Shown: positions 1 to 7,915, numbered from the stretch's first letter. The stretch: DNA of 18,839 bases from Flemingiibacterium sp045644145 (GCA_045644145.1 JAZRGK010000068.1:1-18839), one strand, 5' to 3'. Translations and numbers: made by a program. Notes: generated by a model from the sequence alone, not told the origin.

Positions 1-48
1 CCGTAACCGTATTTTGTTCGTTTTTTCTTAACCACCGATTCTCGCGCC

Positions 49-89
49 AAAAATGGTGCATCTCCGCTACGCTTCGATGCACCATTTTT
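49..89. terminator. Hairpin, likely rho-independent terminator (bidirectional)
   Basis: Two perfect 14-base arms (49-62 and 76-89, A5TGGTGCATC and its complement) enclose a 13-base loop. Read on minus the stem ends in TTTTT, so it could end the fakB-fakA transcript about 170 bases past the fakA stop. Read on plus it ends in TTTTT and is followed by T-rich sequence, so it could also serve a gene left of the window. Confidence 0.6.
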
Positions 90-151
90 AGATTACTTTA
101 TTTTTTTAGTTTTTCTTTACCCCAACTATTGACATAGAGCCCATAAAAATT

Positions 152-222
152 CGGCGGGAGCAAGCCCCCGCCCTACAGAGCAATGTTTGCAAATTCCGTA
201 GGGCAGGGGCTTGCTCCTGCCG
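152..222. repeat. Large imperfect inverted repeat, dispersed intergenic (REP/MITE-like) element
   Basis: Arms of 25 bases at 152-176 and 198-222 are complementary except at two positions (G/A and C/T). They enclose a 21-base centre. The arms are far more GC-rich than the flanks and begin and end cleanly, as small dispersed intergenic repeats do. I believe very similar GGGGGCTTGCTCC-type elements are frequent in Clostridia genomes, but copy number cannot be seen here. The element lies between the fakA stop and the hairpin at 49-89, so it would be transcribed in the 3' end of the fakA message. Confidence 0.6.
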
Positions 223-256
223 TATCTATAAATATTCACTTTTAAGGTTGGTCTGA

Positions 257-1951
257 TTATTCAACTACGAATATGAACGGATATACATCCTGACCGCCGT
301 CCACGGTGTAAAATTCCACATCGGGATAGGTTTCTGCAATCCAATCGGACAGCATAGCCACATCGTCTGCGGTGGCATCCTTGCCCACAAATGCGGTGAT
401 AAGATACATCTCCTCGCCGCCCATTTTTGCAAGCAGATTCTTTGCGGCATCAAGCATATCCTTTTCGGATACCATCATTTCCTTGCCAACAAAGCCTATA
501 TAATCCCCACACTCGATAACAACGCCGTTAAGCTCGGCATCGCGCACTGCCGGAGAAATATATCCGGTCGACACCATTGACATGGCTTCGATGAGGGATT
601 CCTTGATCTTTTCGGGATCTCCCGACTGGAAGTTGAGGGACGAGATTGCGGCATAACCCTTTCCGAGATCTTTGGATTCTATTACATATACCTTGCCGCC
701 CTCGTAAAGCTCAGCCGCTTGTTTTGCCGCCATTACAATATTGCCGTTGTTGGGAAATACGAATATATTCGAAGCGTTTACATCGTCGAAAGCTTCAAGG
801 AAATCTTGTGCCGACGGATTCTGTGTCTGACCGCCGCGAACGATCGCGTCAACGCCAAGCTGAAGAAACAGTTTTTCGATACCGTCACCGGATGCAACCG
901 CCACTGTGGCGAATTCCTTCGTACCGGCGGATTTTTTCTTTTTAGGAGCTTCCTCTGACAGATTGCTGTGCTGTACGCTCATGTTTTCGATCTTTACAGT
1001 AAGAAACTCGCCAAACTGGCGGCAGAAACCGAGCACTTTTTCCGGTGTCTTGGTGTGAACATGGATTTTCACAATGCTGTCAGTCTTAAAAGCTACTATG
1101 GAATCACCGATATCCTGAAGGAAATCGGTTATCACCTTTTCGTTAAAGGCTTCTATGTCGCATTTTGAGCGCTGCAGCCGCAGAAGCAACTCCGTGCAGT
1201 AACCGAAGATCATTTCACTGTCCGGAGTGAATGCGGAAAAGTCCACCGTGGGAGCCTTGGGAGCAGAAAACTCAGCGGTTGCGGTTATTTCCTCTCCAAG
1301 AAGGGTTTTGTATATACCCTGCATGATATAGAAAAGACCTGCGCCGCCGCTGTCCACAACCCCTGCCTCTTTAAGCTGGGGAAGCAGGTCGGGGGTGCGC
1401 TCCAAGGAATTGTGCATTTCCCTTAGCAAATCAGAAAAAATATCGGTTATGGTAGATTCATCTGTAAGGCGCGATGTGGCATACTCTACGGATTCTCTGG
1501 CAACAGTGAGGATAGTACCCTCAGTAGGTGTCATTACCGCCGCATACGCCTGCTTTACGCCCATTTTAAGTCCTGCCGCCACATCGGTGCAGGCAGCGCG
1601 TTCAAGTCCGTCAAAGGTCTTACCCATACCTGCAAAGAACTGGGAGAGGATAACGCCGGAATTTCCGCGTGCGCCAAGCAACATACCGTGTGACAGTGTC
1701 TTTGCCACCGCGGACAGATCATCAGTATCGACTCCTGCAAGGGCAGATACACCGCCCTCGATGGTCATGCACATATTATCGCCCGTATCTCCGTCGGGAA
1801 CGGGGAATACGTTCAGATCATTTACCTCTTTGGCGTTGGCGCGAAGCTGTGCCGCGCCGCCGCGAAGCATGGCGGAATACAGCTTACCGCCCAGCAGCTT
1901 TTCCTGCTCACCGGACGTGTTAGCTCCGCCTTTGATTTCAAGGTTACTCAT
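257..1951 (-). CDS. fakA: FakA/YloV-type fatty acid kinase (DhaL-like ATP-binding protein)
   Basis: This is the kinase subunit of the bacterial fatty acid kinase. It phosphorylates fatty acid held by a DegV/FakB partner, yielding acyl phosphate for phospholipid synthesis. The N-terminal DhaL/DAK domain carries the nucleotide and Mg signature PDGDTGDNM at residues 52-60, after NDLNVFPV. The rest matches the YloV C-terminal region. Length 564 aa is normal for the family. An in-frame ATG at 1966 would add five residues but has AGGA touching the start. The ATG at 1951 has GGTGAG about seven bases upstream, so I prefer it. The gene begins just after the degV-family gene stop (1979), so the two are co-transcribed, which fits a FakA-FakB pair. 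No catalytic residue appears lost. Confidence 0.93.
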   Translation of the reverse strand: MSNLEIKGGANTSGEQEKLLGGKLYSAMLRGGAAQLRANAKEVNDLNVFPVPDGDTGDNMCMTIEGGVSALAGVDTDDLSAVAKTLSHGMLLGARGNSGVILSQFFAGMGKTFDGLERAACTDVAAGLKMGVKQAYAAVMTPTEGTILTVARESVEYATSRLTDESTITDIFSDLLREMHNSLERTPDLLPQLKEAGVVDSGGAGLFYIMQGIYKTLLGEEITATAEFSAPKAPTVDFSAFTPDSEMIFGYCTELLLRLQRSKCDIEAFNEKVITDFLQDIGDSIVAFKTDSIVKIHVHTKTPEKVLGFCRQFGEFLTVKIENMSVQHSNLSEEAPKKKKSAGTKEFATVAVASGDGIEKLFLQLGVDAIVRGGQTQNPSAQDFLEAFDDVNASNIFVFPNNGNIVMAAKQAAELYEGGKVYVIESKDLGKGYAAISSLNFQSGDPEKIKESLIEAMSMVSTGYISPAVRDAELNGVVIECGDYIGFVGKEMMVSEKDMLDAAKNLLAKMGGEEMYLITAFVGKDATADDVAMLSDWIAETYPDVEFYTVDGGQDVYPFIFVVE

Positions 1952-1978
1952 TGCAATACTCACCATTCCTGTGTGTAA

Positions 1979-2866
1979 TCAGTCGTTACGCTCGTCGCCC
2001 CAGAAGAAGAGTGCCACAGTACCGGGACCGGTATGGCTTCCTATGGTGGTGCCGATGCTGTTTATAAGAACATTTCCCTTAAGATTTGGGAAAGAACTTT
2101 CGATTAAATTAGCAACAGCTTTCGCGTCTTCATTACACGCGGAATTGGATATATAGCACTTATCTGCGTATTCAAGCTTTCCGTCAGCGTACATTTTCAT
2201 CATTTCTGCAATGCGGCTGATTACGCGCTTCTTCGGACGAACCTTCTCGCGGGGGATAAGTTTGCCATTTACATCAACGTTGAGAAGGGGGCATATTCCG
2301 AGAATACCGCCGATAGCACCTGCTGTTTTGGAAACGCGTCCGCCTTTTACGAAGAAAGTAAGGTCGGAGGAGAAGAACCAGTGATGCATGCGGAGTCTGT
2401 TAGCCTCAGCCCAATCAGCCAGCTCGTCAAGCTCCATGCCTTCATCTCGCAGATCTGCCAGCTTATCCATAAGCAGACCGTATCCGGAGGATGCGGCAAG
2501 GGAATCTACGATGCGTATTTTGCGCTCGGGATATTTTTCAGCGCATGCCTTAGCGGCAGTGCGTGCGGACTGGACAGAACCGGATATACCGGAGGAGAGG
2601 GAAACGTGAAGAATATCAAGTCCCTTTGCTAAGAATTTCTCAAAATATGCGGTATATTCACCGGAGCTGATTTGCGAGGTTTTCGTATCCGCGCCGTTCA
2701 CCATAGCGGCATAGAATTCATCAAACGGCATAGATCTTCCAAGATCGTCCGCATATTCAACGCCGTCCATGAAGTAATGGAAGCATATATAATTTATATT
2801 TCTTGAAGCGAAATGTTCATGGGAAAGGTCTGCGGTAGAACAGCAGCTAAGGATATAATTTGACAT
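1979..2866 (-). CDS. fakB: DegV family fatty-acid-binding protein (FakB-like)
   Basis: DegV proteins bind one fatty acid in a buried pocket and present its carboxylate to FakA. At 295 aa the protein has normal length. Seen in the sequence are the N-terminal STADL motif (residues 10-14; the usual TDS before it is CCS here), TSQIS at 63-67, the SSGISGSVQSA loop at about 91-101 and the C-terminal IGSHTGPGT motif. The start ATG at 2866 is preceded by AAAGGA nine bases upstream. A longer in-frame start at 2965 lies on top of the promoter and is unlikely. A TTGATT-17-TATAAT promoter sits 75-104 bases upstream. The stop is about 27 bases from the fakA start. Several DegV paralogues per genome are common, so the ligand is unknown; the linkage makes FakB the best call. 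Confidence 0.92.
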   Translation of the reverse strand: MSNYILSCCSTADLSHEHFASRNINYICFHYFMDGVEYADDLGRSMPFDEFYAAMVNGADTKTSQISSGEYTAYFEKFLAKGLDILHVSLSSGISGSVQSARTAAKACAEKYPERKIRIVDSLAASSGYGLLMDKLADLRDEGMELDELADWAEANRLRMHHWFFSSDLTFFVKGGRVSKTAGAIGGILGICPLLNVDVNGKLIPREKVRPKKRVISRIAEMMKMYADGKLEYADKCYISNSACNEDAKAVANLIESSFPNLKGNVLINSIGTTIGSHTGPGTVALFFWGDERND

Positions 2867-2941
2867 ATTCGTTTGTCCTTTCTCGTCTTGGGTATTTAAT
2901 CGGCAATGCCGCAATGAAGCATCATGATCACAGATATACAC

Positions 2942-2970
2942 ATTATACCATACTTCAGTCCGCAAATCAA
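2942..2970 (-). promoter_or_regulatory. Sigma-A promoter of fakB-fakA
   Basis: On minus, -35 TTGATT (2970-2965) and -10 TATAAT (2947-2942) are separated by exactly 17 bases. The predicted 5' UTR is about 70 bases and has no obvious riboswitch. Between this promoter and the ldhA stop (2971-3055) there is only AT-rich sequence with no GC-rich hairpin, so some readthrough from ldhA is possible. Confidence 0.75.
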
Positions 2971-3055
2971 TACCTATAAAAAAAATTTGGTGAATATTAC
3001 ATTGATAAATAGTTGATTTATACGATATTTATATTATTTTCAGTATATTTCGCCT

Positions 3056-4051
3056 CTATAAAGTGAAGCTTTTCGCCTTAAGTTCATTTTTGCAGTGGCC
3101 TTCCAGATGGTACTCGCTTATATTTTCCAGTGTTACTTTGGCGATCGCTTCAAGGGCATCCTCGGTGAGAAATGCTTGATGGGAAGTAATGAGGACATTT
3201 GGCATGAATATGAGCCTTGCCAAGGTATCGTCGTCTACAATATGACCGGATCTGTCCTCAAAAAATATATCGGATTCTTCCTCGTATACGTCAAGGCACG
3301 CACCGCCGATATGCCGGGATTTGATGGCTTCCAGCAGTGCATCCGCATCTATCAGCGCACCGCGTGATGTGTTGATGACGTATGCACCCTTCTTCATTTT
3401 TGAAAAAGCGGCGTCGTCCAGAATATGGTAAGTGTCATCAGTCAGCGGACAGTGCAGGGAAACGATATCCGCGCTTCCAAAAAGCGTGTCAAGGTCGGTA
3501 TATTCAAAGTCCGCATTTTCATAGGGGAATTTATCGTATGCAAGTATCTTCGTGCCAAAACCTTTGCAGATGTCAATAAACACCCGTCCGATACGTCCCG
3601 TGCCGATCACTCCCACTGTTCTTCCGTGAAGGTCAAAGCCCGTAAGACCGTTCAGACTGAAATTGAAGTCACGGGTTCTTATATATGCTTTGTGAGTGCG
3701 GCGAACAAGTGTTAAAAGCATAGCCATGGCGTGCTCCGCTACTGCGTTGGGGGAATAGGCGGGGACTCTGAATACCGCGATTCGTCCGTCCGCATGACGT
3801 ATGTCTATATTGTTGAAGCCGGCGCATCTCAGTGCGATTGCCTTAACGCCCATAGCGTGCAGTCCGTCTATCACCTCTGCATCTGCGGTATCGTTTACGA
3901 AAATGCATACACCGTCACATCCCTTCGCGAGATCGACTGTGTCATTACTCAGTTTTGCCTCAAAATACTTGAATTTTACACCGTATTCCTCGCTGAAACG
4001 GTCGAATGATTCAATATCGTATTGTTTGGCATCAAAAAAAGCGTATTTCAT
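3056..4051 (-). CDS. ldhA: D-lactate dehydrogenase (D-2-hydroxyacid dehydrogenase family)
   Basis: NADH-dependent, cytoplasmic reduction of pyruvate to D-lactate at the end of fermentation. The 331-aa protein has the D-2-hydroxyacid dehydrogenase architecture. The NAD-binding GxGxxG is at 150-155 (GTGRIG). The catalytic set is complete: Arg230 in NTSRG, Glu259 in the YEEES segment and His291 in SHQAF, at a constant offset of five from the Lactobacillus D-LDH numbering (235/264/296). The RCAGFNNID motif (75-83) and the FFEDRSG segment near 263 favour D-lactate dehydrogenase over other members such as hydroxyisocaproate dehydrogenase, though those cannot be fully excluded. The start ATG at 4051 has GAGGTG upstream; a longer in-frame start at 4186 runs through the promoter region and is rejected. 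Confidence 0.9.
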   Translation of the reverse strand: MKYAFFDAKQYDIESFDRFSEEYGVKFKYFEAKLSNDTVDLAKGCDGVCIFVNDTADAEVIDGLHAMGVKAIALRCAGFNNIDIRHADGRIAVFRVPAYSPNAVAEHAMAMLLTLVRRTHKAYIRTRDFNFSLNGLTGFDLHGRTVGVIGTGRIGRVFIDICKGFGTKILAYDKFPYENADFEYTDLDTLFGSADIVSLHCPLTDDTYHILDDAAFSKMKKGAYVINTSRGALIDADALLEAIKSRHIGGACLDVYEEESDIFFEDRSGHIVDDDTLARLIFMPNVLITSHQAFLTEDALEAIAKVTLENISEYHLEGHCKNELKAKSFTL

Positions 4052-4091
4052 ACTGCACCTCAATAATATTATTTGTGATGTGTGGATATTC

Positions 4092-4120
4092 TTTATATAT
4101 AAGTGTTCCACCATATACAA
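4092..4120 (-). promoter_or_regulatory. Probable sigma-A promoter of ldhA
   Basis: On minus, TTGTAT (4120-4115), 17 bases, TATAAA (4097-4092). It is back to back with the mntP promoter, with 22 bases between the two -35 boxes. I see no clear Rex operator (TTGTGAA-N4-TTCACAA type). Confidence 0.5.
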
Positions 4121-4142
4121 AAGAAATACTTCGACGTACATC

Positions 4143-4171
4143 TTGACATTTTGTCGGATATATGGTAAAAT
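4143..4171 (+). promoter_or_regulatory. Sigma-A promoter of mntP, with flanking dyads
   Basis: TTGACA (4143-4148), 17 bases, TAAAAT (4166-4171). Two inverted repeats are nested over it: CGTACAT (4135-4141) with ATGTACG (4170-4176), and ACATTTT (4146-4152) with AAAATGT (4167-4173). These could bind a regulator. There is no yybP-ykoY-like structured leader before the gene, as the predicted 5' UTR is only about 40 bases. Confidence 0.75.
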
Positions 4172-4217
4172 GTACGCTATATGCAAATAATAGCTTTACA
4201 AAAGTTTGGAGAACGAC

Positions 4218-4805
4218 ATGGGTATTACATTTTCGCTTATAACAATGAGTATAATGCTTGGCATCGGACTTGCCATGGACGCTTTTTCCGTATCCCTTGC
4301 AAACGGACTTGGTGAGCCGTGCATGAAGCCTGCAAAGCTTTTGGGAATTGCAGCTACCTTTGCTCTGTTTCAGGCGGCGATGCCGATGATAGGCTGGGTA
4401 TGTGTACATACAGTGGTCAAATATTTTGAATCGTTTGAAAAATTCATACCGTGGATAGCACTTGTTCTGCTTTGCTATATCGGCGGTAAGATGCTTCTTG
4501 AAAGTATTCGCTCGGACTGCGATGATCCGTGTGCCTCGAAGCTGACGCTCGGAGCTTTGCTTGTACAGGGAGTTGCCACATCTATTGATGCGCTGTCTGT
4601 GGGATTCACCATAGCTGATTACACTTTTTTTCAGGCACTCATATCTGTTGTGCTGATTGCGGCTGTAACGTTTCTTATTTGCACTGCGGGACTCTATCTT
4701 GGAAGAAAATTCGGAACAAAGCTTGCGGGTAAGGCAGGCATTTTTGGCGGCGTCATACTTATAGCCATAGGCATCGAGATATTCATAAGCGGAGTATTTT
4801 TCTGA
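4218..4805 (+). CDS. mntP: MntP-family manganese efflux pump
   Basis: A small polytopic membrane protein that exports Mn(II). The 195-aa length and internal duplication are typical: each half has the family signature with a membrane-embedded Asp, MDAFSVS at 20-26 and SIDALSVG at 122-129. About six hydrophobic segments can be read (roughly 5-28, 40-66, 75-95, 108-130, 135-160 and 172-195). A TTG at 4206 is in frame, but the ATG at 4218 has GGAGA about five bases upstream, so it is chosen. The gene is monocistronic: strong promoter upstream, strong terminator downstream. The substrate follows from the family, not from the sequence directly. Confidence 0.9.
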   Translation: MGITFSLITMSIMLGIGLAMDAFSVSLANGLGEPCMKPAKLLGIAATFALFQAAMPMIGWVCVHTVVKYFESFEKFIPWIALVLLCYIGGKMLLESIRSDCDDPCASKLTLGALLVQGVATSIDALSVGFTIADYTFFQALISVVLIAAVTFLICTAGLYLGRKFGTKLAGKAGIFGGVILIAIGIEIFISGVFF

Positions 4806-4830
4806 TAGGTCGTATTTATGCGGCATAATA

Positions 4831-4870
4831 ATCAAAACCACCACTTCATTTTTGAAGTGGTGGTTTTGAT
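4831..4870. terminator. Bidirectional terminator between convergent mntP and gatB
   Basis: An 18-base perfect stem (arms 4831-4848 and 4853-4870) with a TTTT loop. The arm starts ATCAAAACC and ends GGTTTTGAT, so either strand reads into a T-rich 3' arm. It starts 25 bases after the mntP stop and lies 5 bases beyond the gatB stop on the other strand. Confidence 0.85.
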
Positions 4871-4875
4871 TTCGT

Positions 4876-6312
4876 TTACGCCTCGTTTACTGCCTTGATA
4901 AGCGCTTCACGGAGCACCTGCGGATCGCAGTTGCCGCGAAGCTCCTTCATGCACTTGCCGAACAGCGCCATGAGTGCCTTTTCCTTGCCGCCTTTGTAGT
5001 CCGCAACAGACTTGGGGTCAGCGTCAACGATAGCCTTGATAACTTCGTCCATCTTTCCGGTATCGTTTGAAACGATGAAGCCGTTTTCCTCAGCGTATTT
5101 CGCAGGGGATACGCCTTCCTCAAACATAACAGCGAGAATCTTCTTGGCGTTGGGACGGCTTACCTTGCCATCGGCAACGAGAACAATAAGCTCACCGAGA
5201 GATTTTCCGTCAAGCTTCAGTTCGTCGGATGTCATCTGCTTCTTGTTGAGAAGATTTGTGATGTCGGAGATGATATAGTTTGCCGATTCCTTGGCATTGC
5301 CGCATACAGCGTATGCCGCCTCGAAGCAGTCGCAGAAAGCGCGGCTTTCGGTGAGAAGATCAGCGTCGTACTCGGTAAGTCCAAGCTCACCGATATAACG
5401 CGCACGCTTGATCTCAGGGAATTCGGGAAGGGACGCCTTGGTAGCATCATACCATGCATCGTCGATAACCACGGGCATGATGTTAGGGTCGGGGAAGTAA
5501 CGGTAGTCGCCGGCGGTTTCCTTGTTGCGCATTGCAAAGGATTTGCCTTTGATATCGTCCCAACGGCGTGTTTCCTGCACAAGCTCCTCGGTGCCGTTTT
5601 CTATAGCGTCGATGTGACGGGATACCTCGTACTCAATGGCACGGGTGATAGCGGAGATGGAGTTCATGTTCTTCATTTCCGTGCGTACGCCAAGCTTTGT
5701 GGAGCCTTCGGGACGAACGGAAAGGTTTACGTCGCATCTCATTGAGCCTTGCTCCATACGACATTCGGAAACCTTGGCAAAGCGAAGCAGTGACTTAAGT
5801 CTTTCCAGGTATGCCACAACTTCCTCTGCGCTTGAAAGATCAGGCTGAGAAACGATTTCGATAAGCGGCACAGAGGTACGGTTGAAGTCAACGAGAGAGG
5901 TGTCGGTCCAATCGTCGTGCACCAGCTTACCTGCATCCTCCTCCATGTGAATCTGCTTGATGCGGATAGACTTTTTACCCTTAGAGGTTTCGATATCCAC
6001 AAGACCGTTTACCGCAACGGGCGCAAACCACTGGGTTGTCTGATAGGAGCAGGGAAGATCGGGATAGTAGTAGCTCTTTTTGTCAAATGTGGTGGTGCGG
6101 TTGATGTGACAGTTAAGCATCATGCCGGCGGTCATGCCAAGGTCAACAACGTGGCGGTTGACGATAGGAAGCATGCCGGGCATACCGCAGCAGGCAGGAC
6201 AAACGTGGTCGTTCTGCTCACCGCCGAACTTAGCGGAGCAGGAACAGAATATCTTCGATTCGGTGGCAAGCTCAATATGCACTTCCAGACCGATGACGGT
6301 TTCGTATCTCAT
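4876..6312 (-). CDS. gatB: Asp/Glu-tRNA(Asn/Gln) amidotransferase subunit B
   Basis: GatB activates the side chain of misacylated Asp-tRNAAsn or Glu-tRNAGln with ATP and attacks it with ammonia. At 478 aa the protein is full length. The kinase-site residues Glu10 and His12 (GLEVH) and Glu124/Glu125 (HMEEDAGKL) are in place, as are the zinc-site cysteines Cys23, Cys25, Cys38 and Cys41. The C-terminal helical/YqeY-like tail is present. The usual MEEGSMRCD motif reads MEQGSMRCD (Gln188), and the KGYQ-type segment near 88-91 is CSYQ, so it is somewhat divergent. The ATG directly abuts the gatA TAA; AGGAGG lies inside the gatA 3' end. It is the last gene of the aspS operon. Confidence 0.94.
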   Translation of the reverse strand: MRYETVIGLEVHIELATESKIFCSCSAKFGGEQNDHVCPACCGMPGMLPIVNRHVVDLGMTAGMMLNCHINRTTTFDKKSYYYPDLPCSYQTTQWFAPVAVNGLVDIETSKGKKSIRIKQIHMEEDAGKLVHDDWTDTSLVDFNRTSVPLIEIVSQPDLSSAEEVVAYLERLKSLLRFAKVSECRMEQGSMRCDVNLSVRPEGSTKLGVRTEMKNMNSISAITRAIEYEVSRHIDAIENGTEELVQETRRWDDIKGKSFAMRNKETAGDYRYFPDPNIMPVVIDDAWYDATKASLPEFPEIKRARYIGELGLTEYDADLLTESRAFCDCFEAAYAVCGNAKESANYIISDITNLLNKKQMTSDELKLDGKSLGELIVLVADGKVSRPNAKKILAVMFEEGVSPAKYAEENGFIVSNDTGKMDEVIKAIVDADPKSVADYKGGKEKALMALFGKCMKELRGNCDPQVLREALIKAVNEA

Positions 6313-7518
6313 TTATTTGTCCTCCTTTTCCATGAGCTTTGCGGCAGAAAGCAGTGCCCTTTCGGAAAATGCCTTTCCTACAAGCTGTACGCCGCCGGAA
6401 ATTACCGCAGGAAGTCCCGTAATGGAAGCCGGAGCGGTATAAAGCGCCTCGTCAAAGGAAATATACTTGTTTTCTGTGATATCAGCTTCGGTGTACGCAG
6501 TTTTTGCGCAAGCAGGCAGAAGCACCGCATCGAATTTCTCGAATATGGAAGCAAACGCCTCGCAGATTACGCGGCGAACGCGGAGTGATTTGTCGTAGAC
6601 GGGCATATAGTTGTCGTCAGACAGCACCTCGGAGCCGTAGAGTATGGCGGTCTTAGCAAGCTCACCGAAAGCTTCAGTACGGCTGTTTGTATAAAGCTCA
6701 CCGATGGTCTTGTAGTCAGAGGAACGGTGACCGTACTTAACTCCGTCATAACGAGAAACGTTGTTGCAAAGCTCGGCGCACATGAGAACGCTCCATGGGG
6801 TCTTTGCCGCCGCCATAACGTCGCACTCGATCTCGGTTACGGTTACGCCGTTCTTGTCAAATACCGCTTTTGCGGATTCGATTACAGCCTTTGTATCGGC
6901 AGATGCGGTGTCCGCGATATTCTTTATTACGGCTACGCTCTTTACTTCGCCTGCAGGTGCGGACTTCTTAAGAAGCGCGCATTTTTCCTCGGGAAGGGAA
7001 GTGCCGTCCTTGTCGTCGTGACCTGCGATAACATCAAGGATGTCCTCGCAGTGGTCTGCGGTCTTTGCCATAACGCCCACACATTCACCGGAGCATGCGG
7101 CAGGAATAGTGCCGTAACGGGAAACTGCGCCGTAGGTGGGCTTTACATAGGTAATACCTGCAAGAGCCGCACCGCGTCTGGGTGCGCCGTTTACGTCAAG
7201 TGTGAGAGCTGCTTTAATTTCACCGGATTTTACCGCCTCTGCGGAAGCAAGAGCAAGATTGCCCTTTTCATCGGTGCATGTACCGAAATATGAGGTTTCG
7301 CCGAGAAGGTCGATGCCGAACTCGCCGACGTTGGTTTTGCCGGAAATACCGATGCCGGCAGCGGCAAGACGGTCAGCTACATCAGCGCCGAAAAGGCTTA
7401 CATAGTTTTCAAGCATCTTAGAGCCTGCGGTGGTGGGAATCTCCTTTGTAAGGAGCATGTCGTCAAGTGCCACAGAAGCTCCGGAGGCTTTTTCGTTTTT
7501 TGTAATATAAACTTTCAT
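6313..7518 (-). CDS. gatA: Degenerate GatA (amidase-fold subunit lacking the catalytic triad)
   Basis: Clearly homologous to the glutaminase subunit of GatCAB: TTAGSKMLENYV (29-40), GKTNVGEFG (60-68), KPTYGAVSRYGT (126-137), RYDGVKYGHRS and a GLPAV...GGVQLVGKAF C-terminal part. It is 401 aa against about 480-490 usual, and lacks the N-terminal helical segment. By recalled alignment to Staphylococcus aureus GatA, Lys79 is Leu18 (VALDD for IKDN), the glycine/serine-rich loop with cis-Ser154 is replaced by LALASAEA, nucleophile Ser178 is Ala112 (VNGAPRR for TGGSIRQ), and glutamine-binding Asp425 is Ala. The frame is open throughout. The start is uncertain: ATG 7518 has AAAGGA 12 bases upstream, while ATG 7530 has it touching. 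It lies between gatC and gatB. It probably cannot hydrolyse glutamine. Confidence 0.85.
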   Translation of the reverse strand: MKVYITKNEKASGASVALDDMLLTKEIPTTAGSKMLENYVSLFGADVADRLAAAGIGISGKTNVGEFGIDLLGETSYFGTCTDEKGNLALASAEAVKSGEIKAALTLDVNGAPRRGAALAGITYVKPTYGAVSRYGTIPAACSGECVGVMAKTADHCEDILDVIAGHDDKDGTSLPEEKCALLKKSAPAGEVKSVAVIKNIADTASADTKAVIESAKAVFDKNGVTVTEIECDVMAAAKTPWSVLMCAELCNNVSRYDGVKYGHRSSDYKTIGELYTNSRTEAFGELAKTAILYGSEVLSDDNYMPVYDKSLRVRRVICEAFASIFEKFDAVLLPACAKTAYTEADITENKYISFDEALYTAPASITGLPAVISGGVQLVGKAFSERALLSAAKLMEKEDK

Positions 7519-7551
7519 TTTTATGACCATTCCTTTCTAAATGGTTATATC

Positions 7552-7578
7552 GTCTGAAAAACGATCTGTTTTTCAGAC
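7552..7578 (-). other. Hairpin in the gatC-gatA spacer
   Basis: Perfect 10-base arms (7552-7561 and 7569-7578, GTCTGAAAAA and complement) with a 7-base loop. It fills most of the 69-base spacer, directly behind an AAGGAGG (7589-7583) that overlaps the gatC stop and has no start codon at a usual distance. It could be an mRNA processing or attenuation site. Confidence 0.5.
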
Positions 7579-7587
7579 TTTGCCTCC

Positions 7588-7878
7588 TTATTCAACAAGA
7601 CGCGGTACTTGCCAGTAACCGTCGTATGACTCGGGGGCGGATGCCTGAAGCTCATCTCGTGTGAAGAGCTTTATCATTTTATCCTCGCGCACAACGGTTT
7701 CCATAGGCATAACGTGTACCATGCGAACGGTGTTTTCTGTGTCTATTTTATCAAGTACGGCAAATTCTTCATTCTTTGCCTTGAAAAACTCAAGTACAGC
7801 CGCTTCCTCGGCTTCGGTAAGACGGAGCTGATTCAACTTGCAGAGTCTTTTAAAGGATTCCTTATCTGTAATAAGCAT
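7588..7878 (-). CDS. gatC: Asp/Glu-tRNA(Asn/Gln) amidotransferase subunit C
   Basis: A small linker subunit that wraps around the GatA-GatB interface and stabilises the complex. At 96 aa it has normal size. The family pattern is visible: an N-terminal helix (KLNQLRLTEAE), KIDTENTV, the HVMP segment (residues 55-58), REDK, the TRDEL helix and the C-terminal APES...YWQVPRLVE. The start ATG at 7878 has AAAGGACGG about seven bases upstream. It lies 37 bases after aspS and before the degenerate gatA. Conservation of GatC suggests the complex still assembles. Confidence 0.93.
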   Translation of the reverse strand: MLITDKESFKRLCKLNQLRLTEAEEAAVLEFFKAKNEEFAVLDKIDTENTVRMVHVMPMETVVREDKMIKLFTRDELQASAPESYDGYWQVPRLVE

Positions 7879-7915
7879 TTGAATCCGTCCTTTCGTAAAT
7901 TTGTGTGGGTTTTAC

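Noticed and set aside
1395..2156. 253-codon open frame on plus opposite fakA
   Set aside because: It is antisense to a well-recognised fakA, has no homology I recognise, and results from the codon use of fakA.
4172..4217. yybP-ykoY manganese riboswitch before mntP
   Set aside because: The leader after the predicted start site is only about 40 bases and shows no paired structure.
4032..4844. 270-codon open frame on minus opposite mntP
   Set aside because: It is antisense to the whole mntP gene and the terminator, with no family pattern and no ribosome binding site.
5917..6588. 223-codon open frame on plus opposite gatB/gatA
   Set aside because: Shadow of conserved genes. The same applies to the plus frames at 6727-7293, 7901-8644 and 9146-9688.
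6313..7587. Frameshift or assembly error as the explanation for the odd GatA
   Set aside because: The frame is open and alignable on both sides of each lost residue, and the missing N-terminal part cannot fit in another frame of the 69-base spacer.
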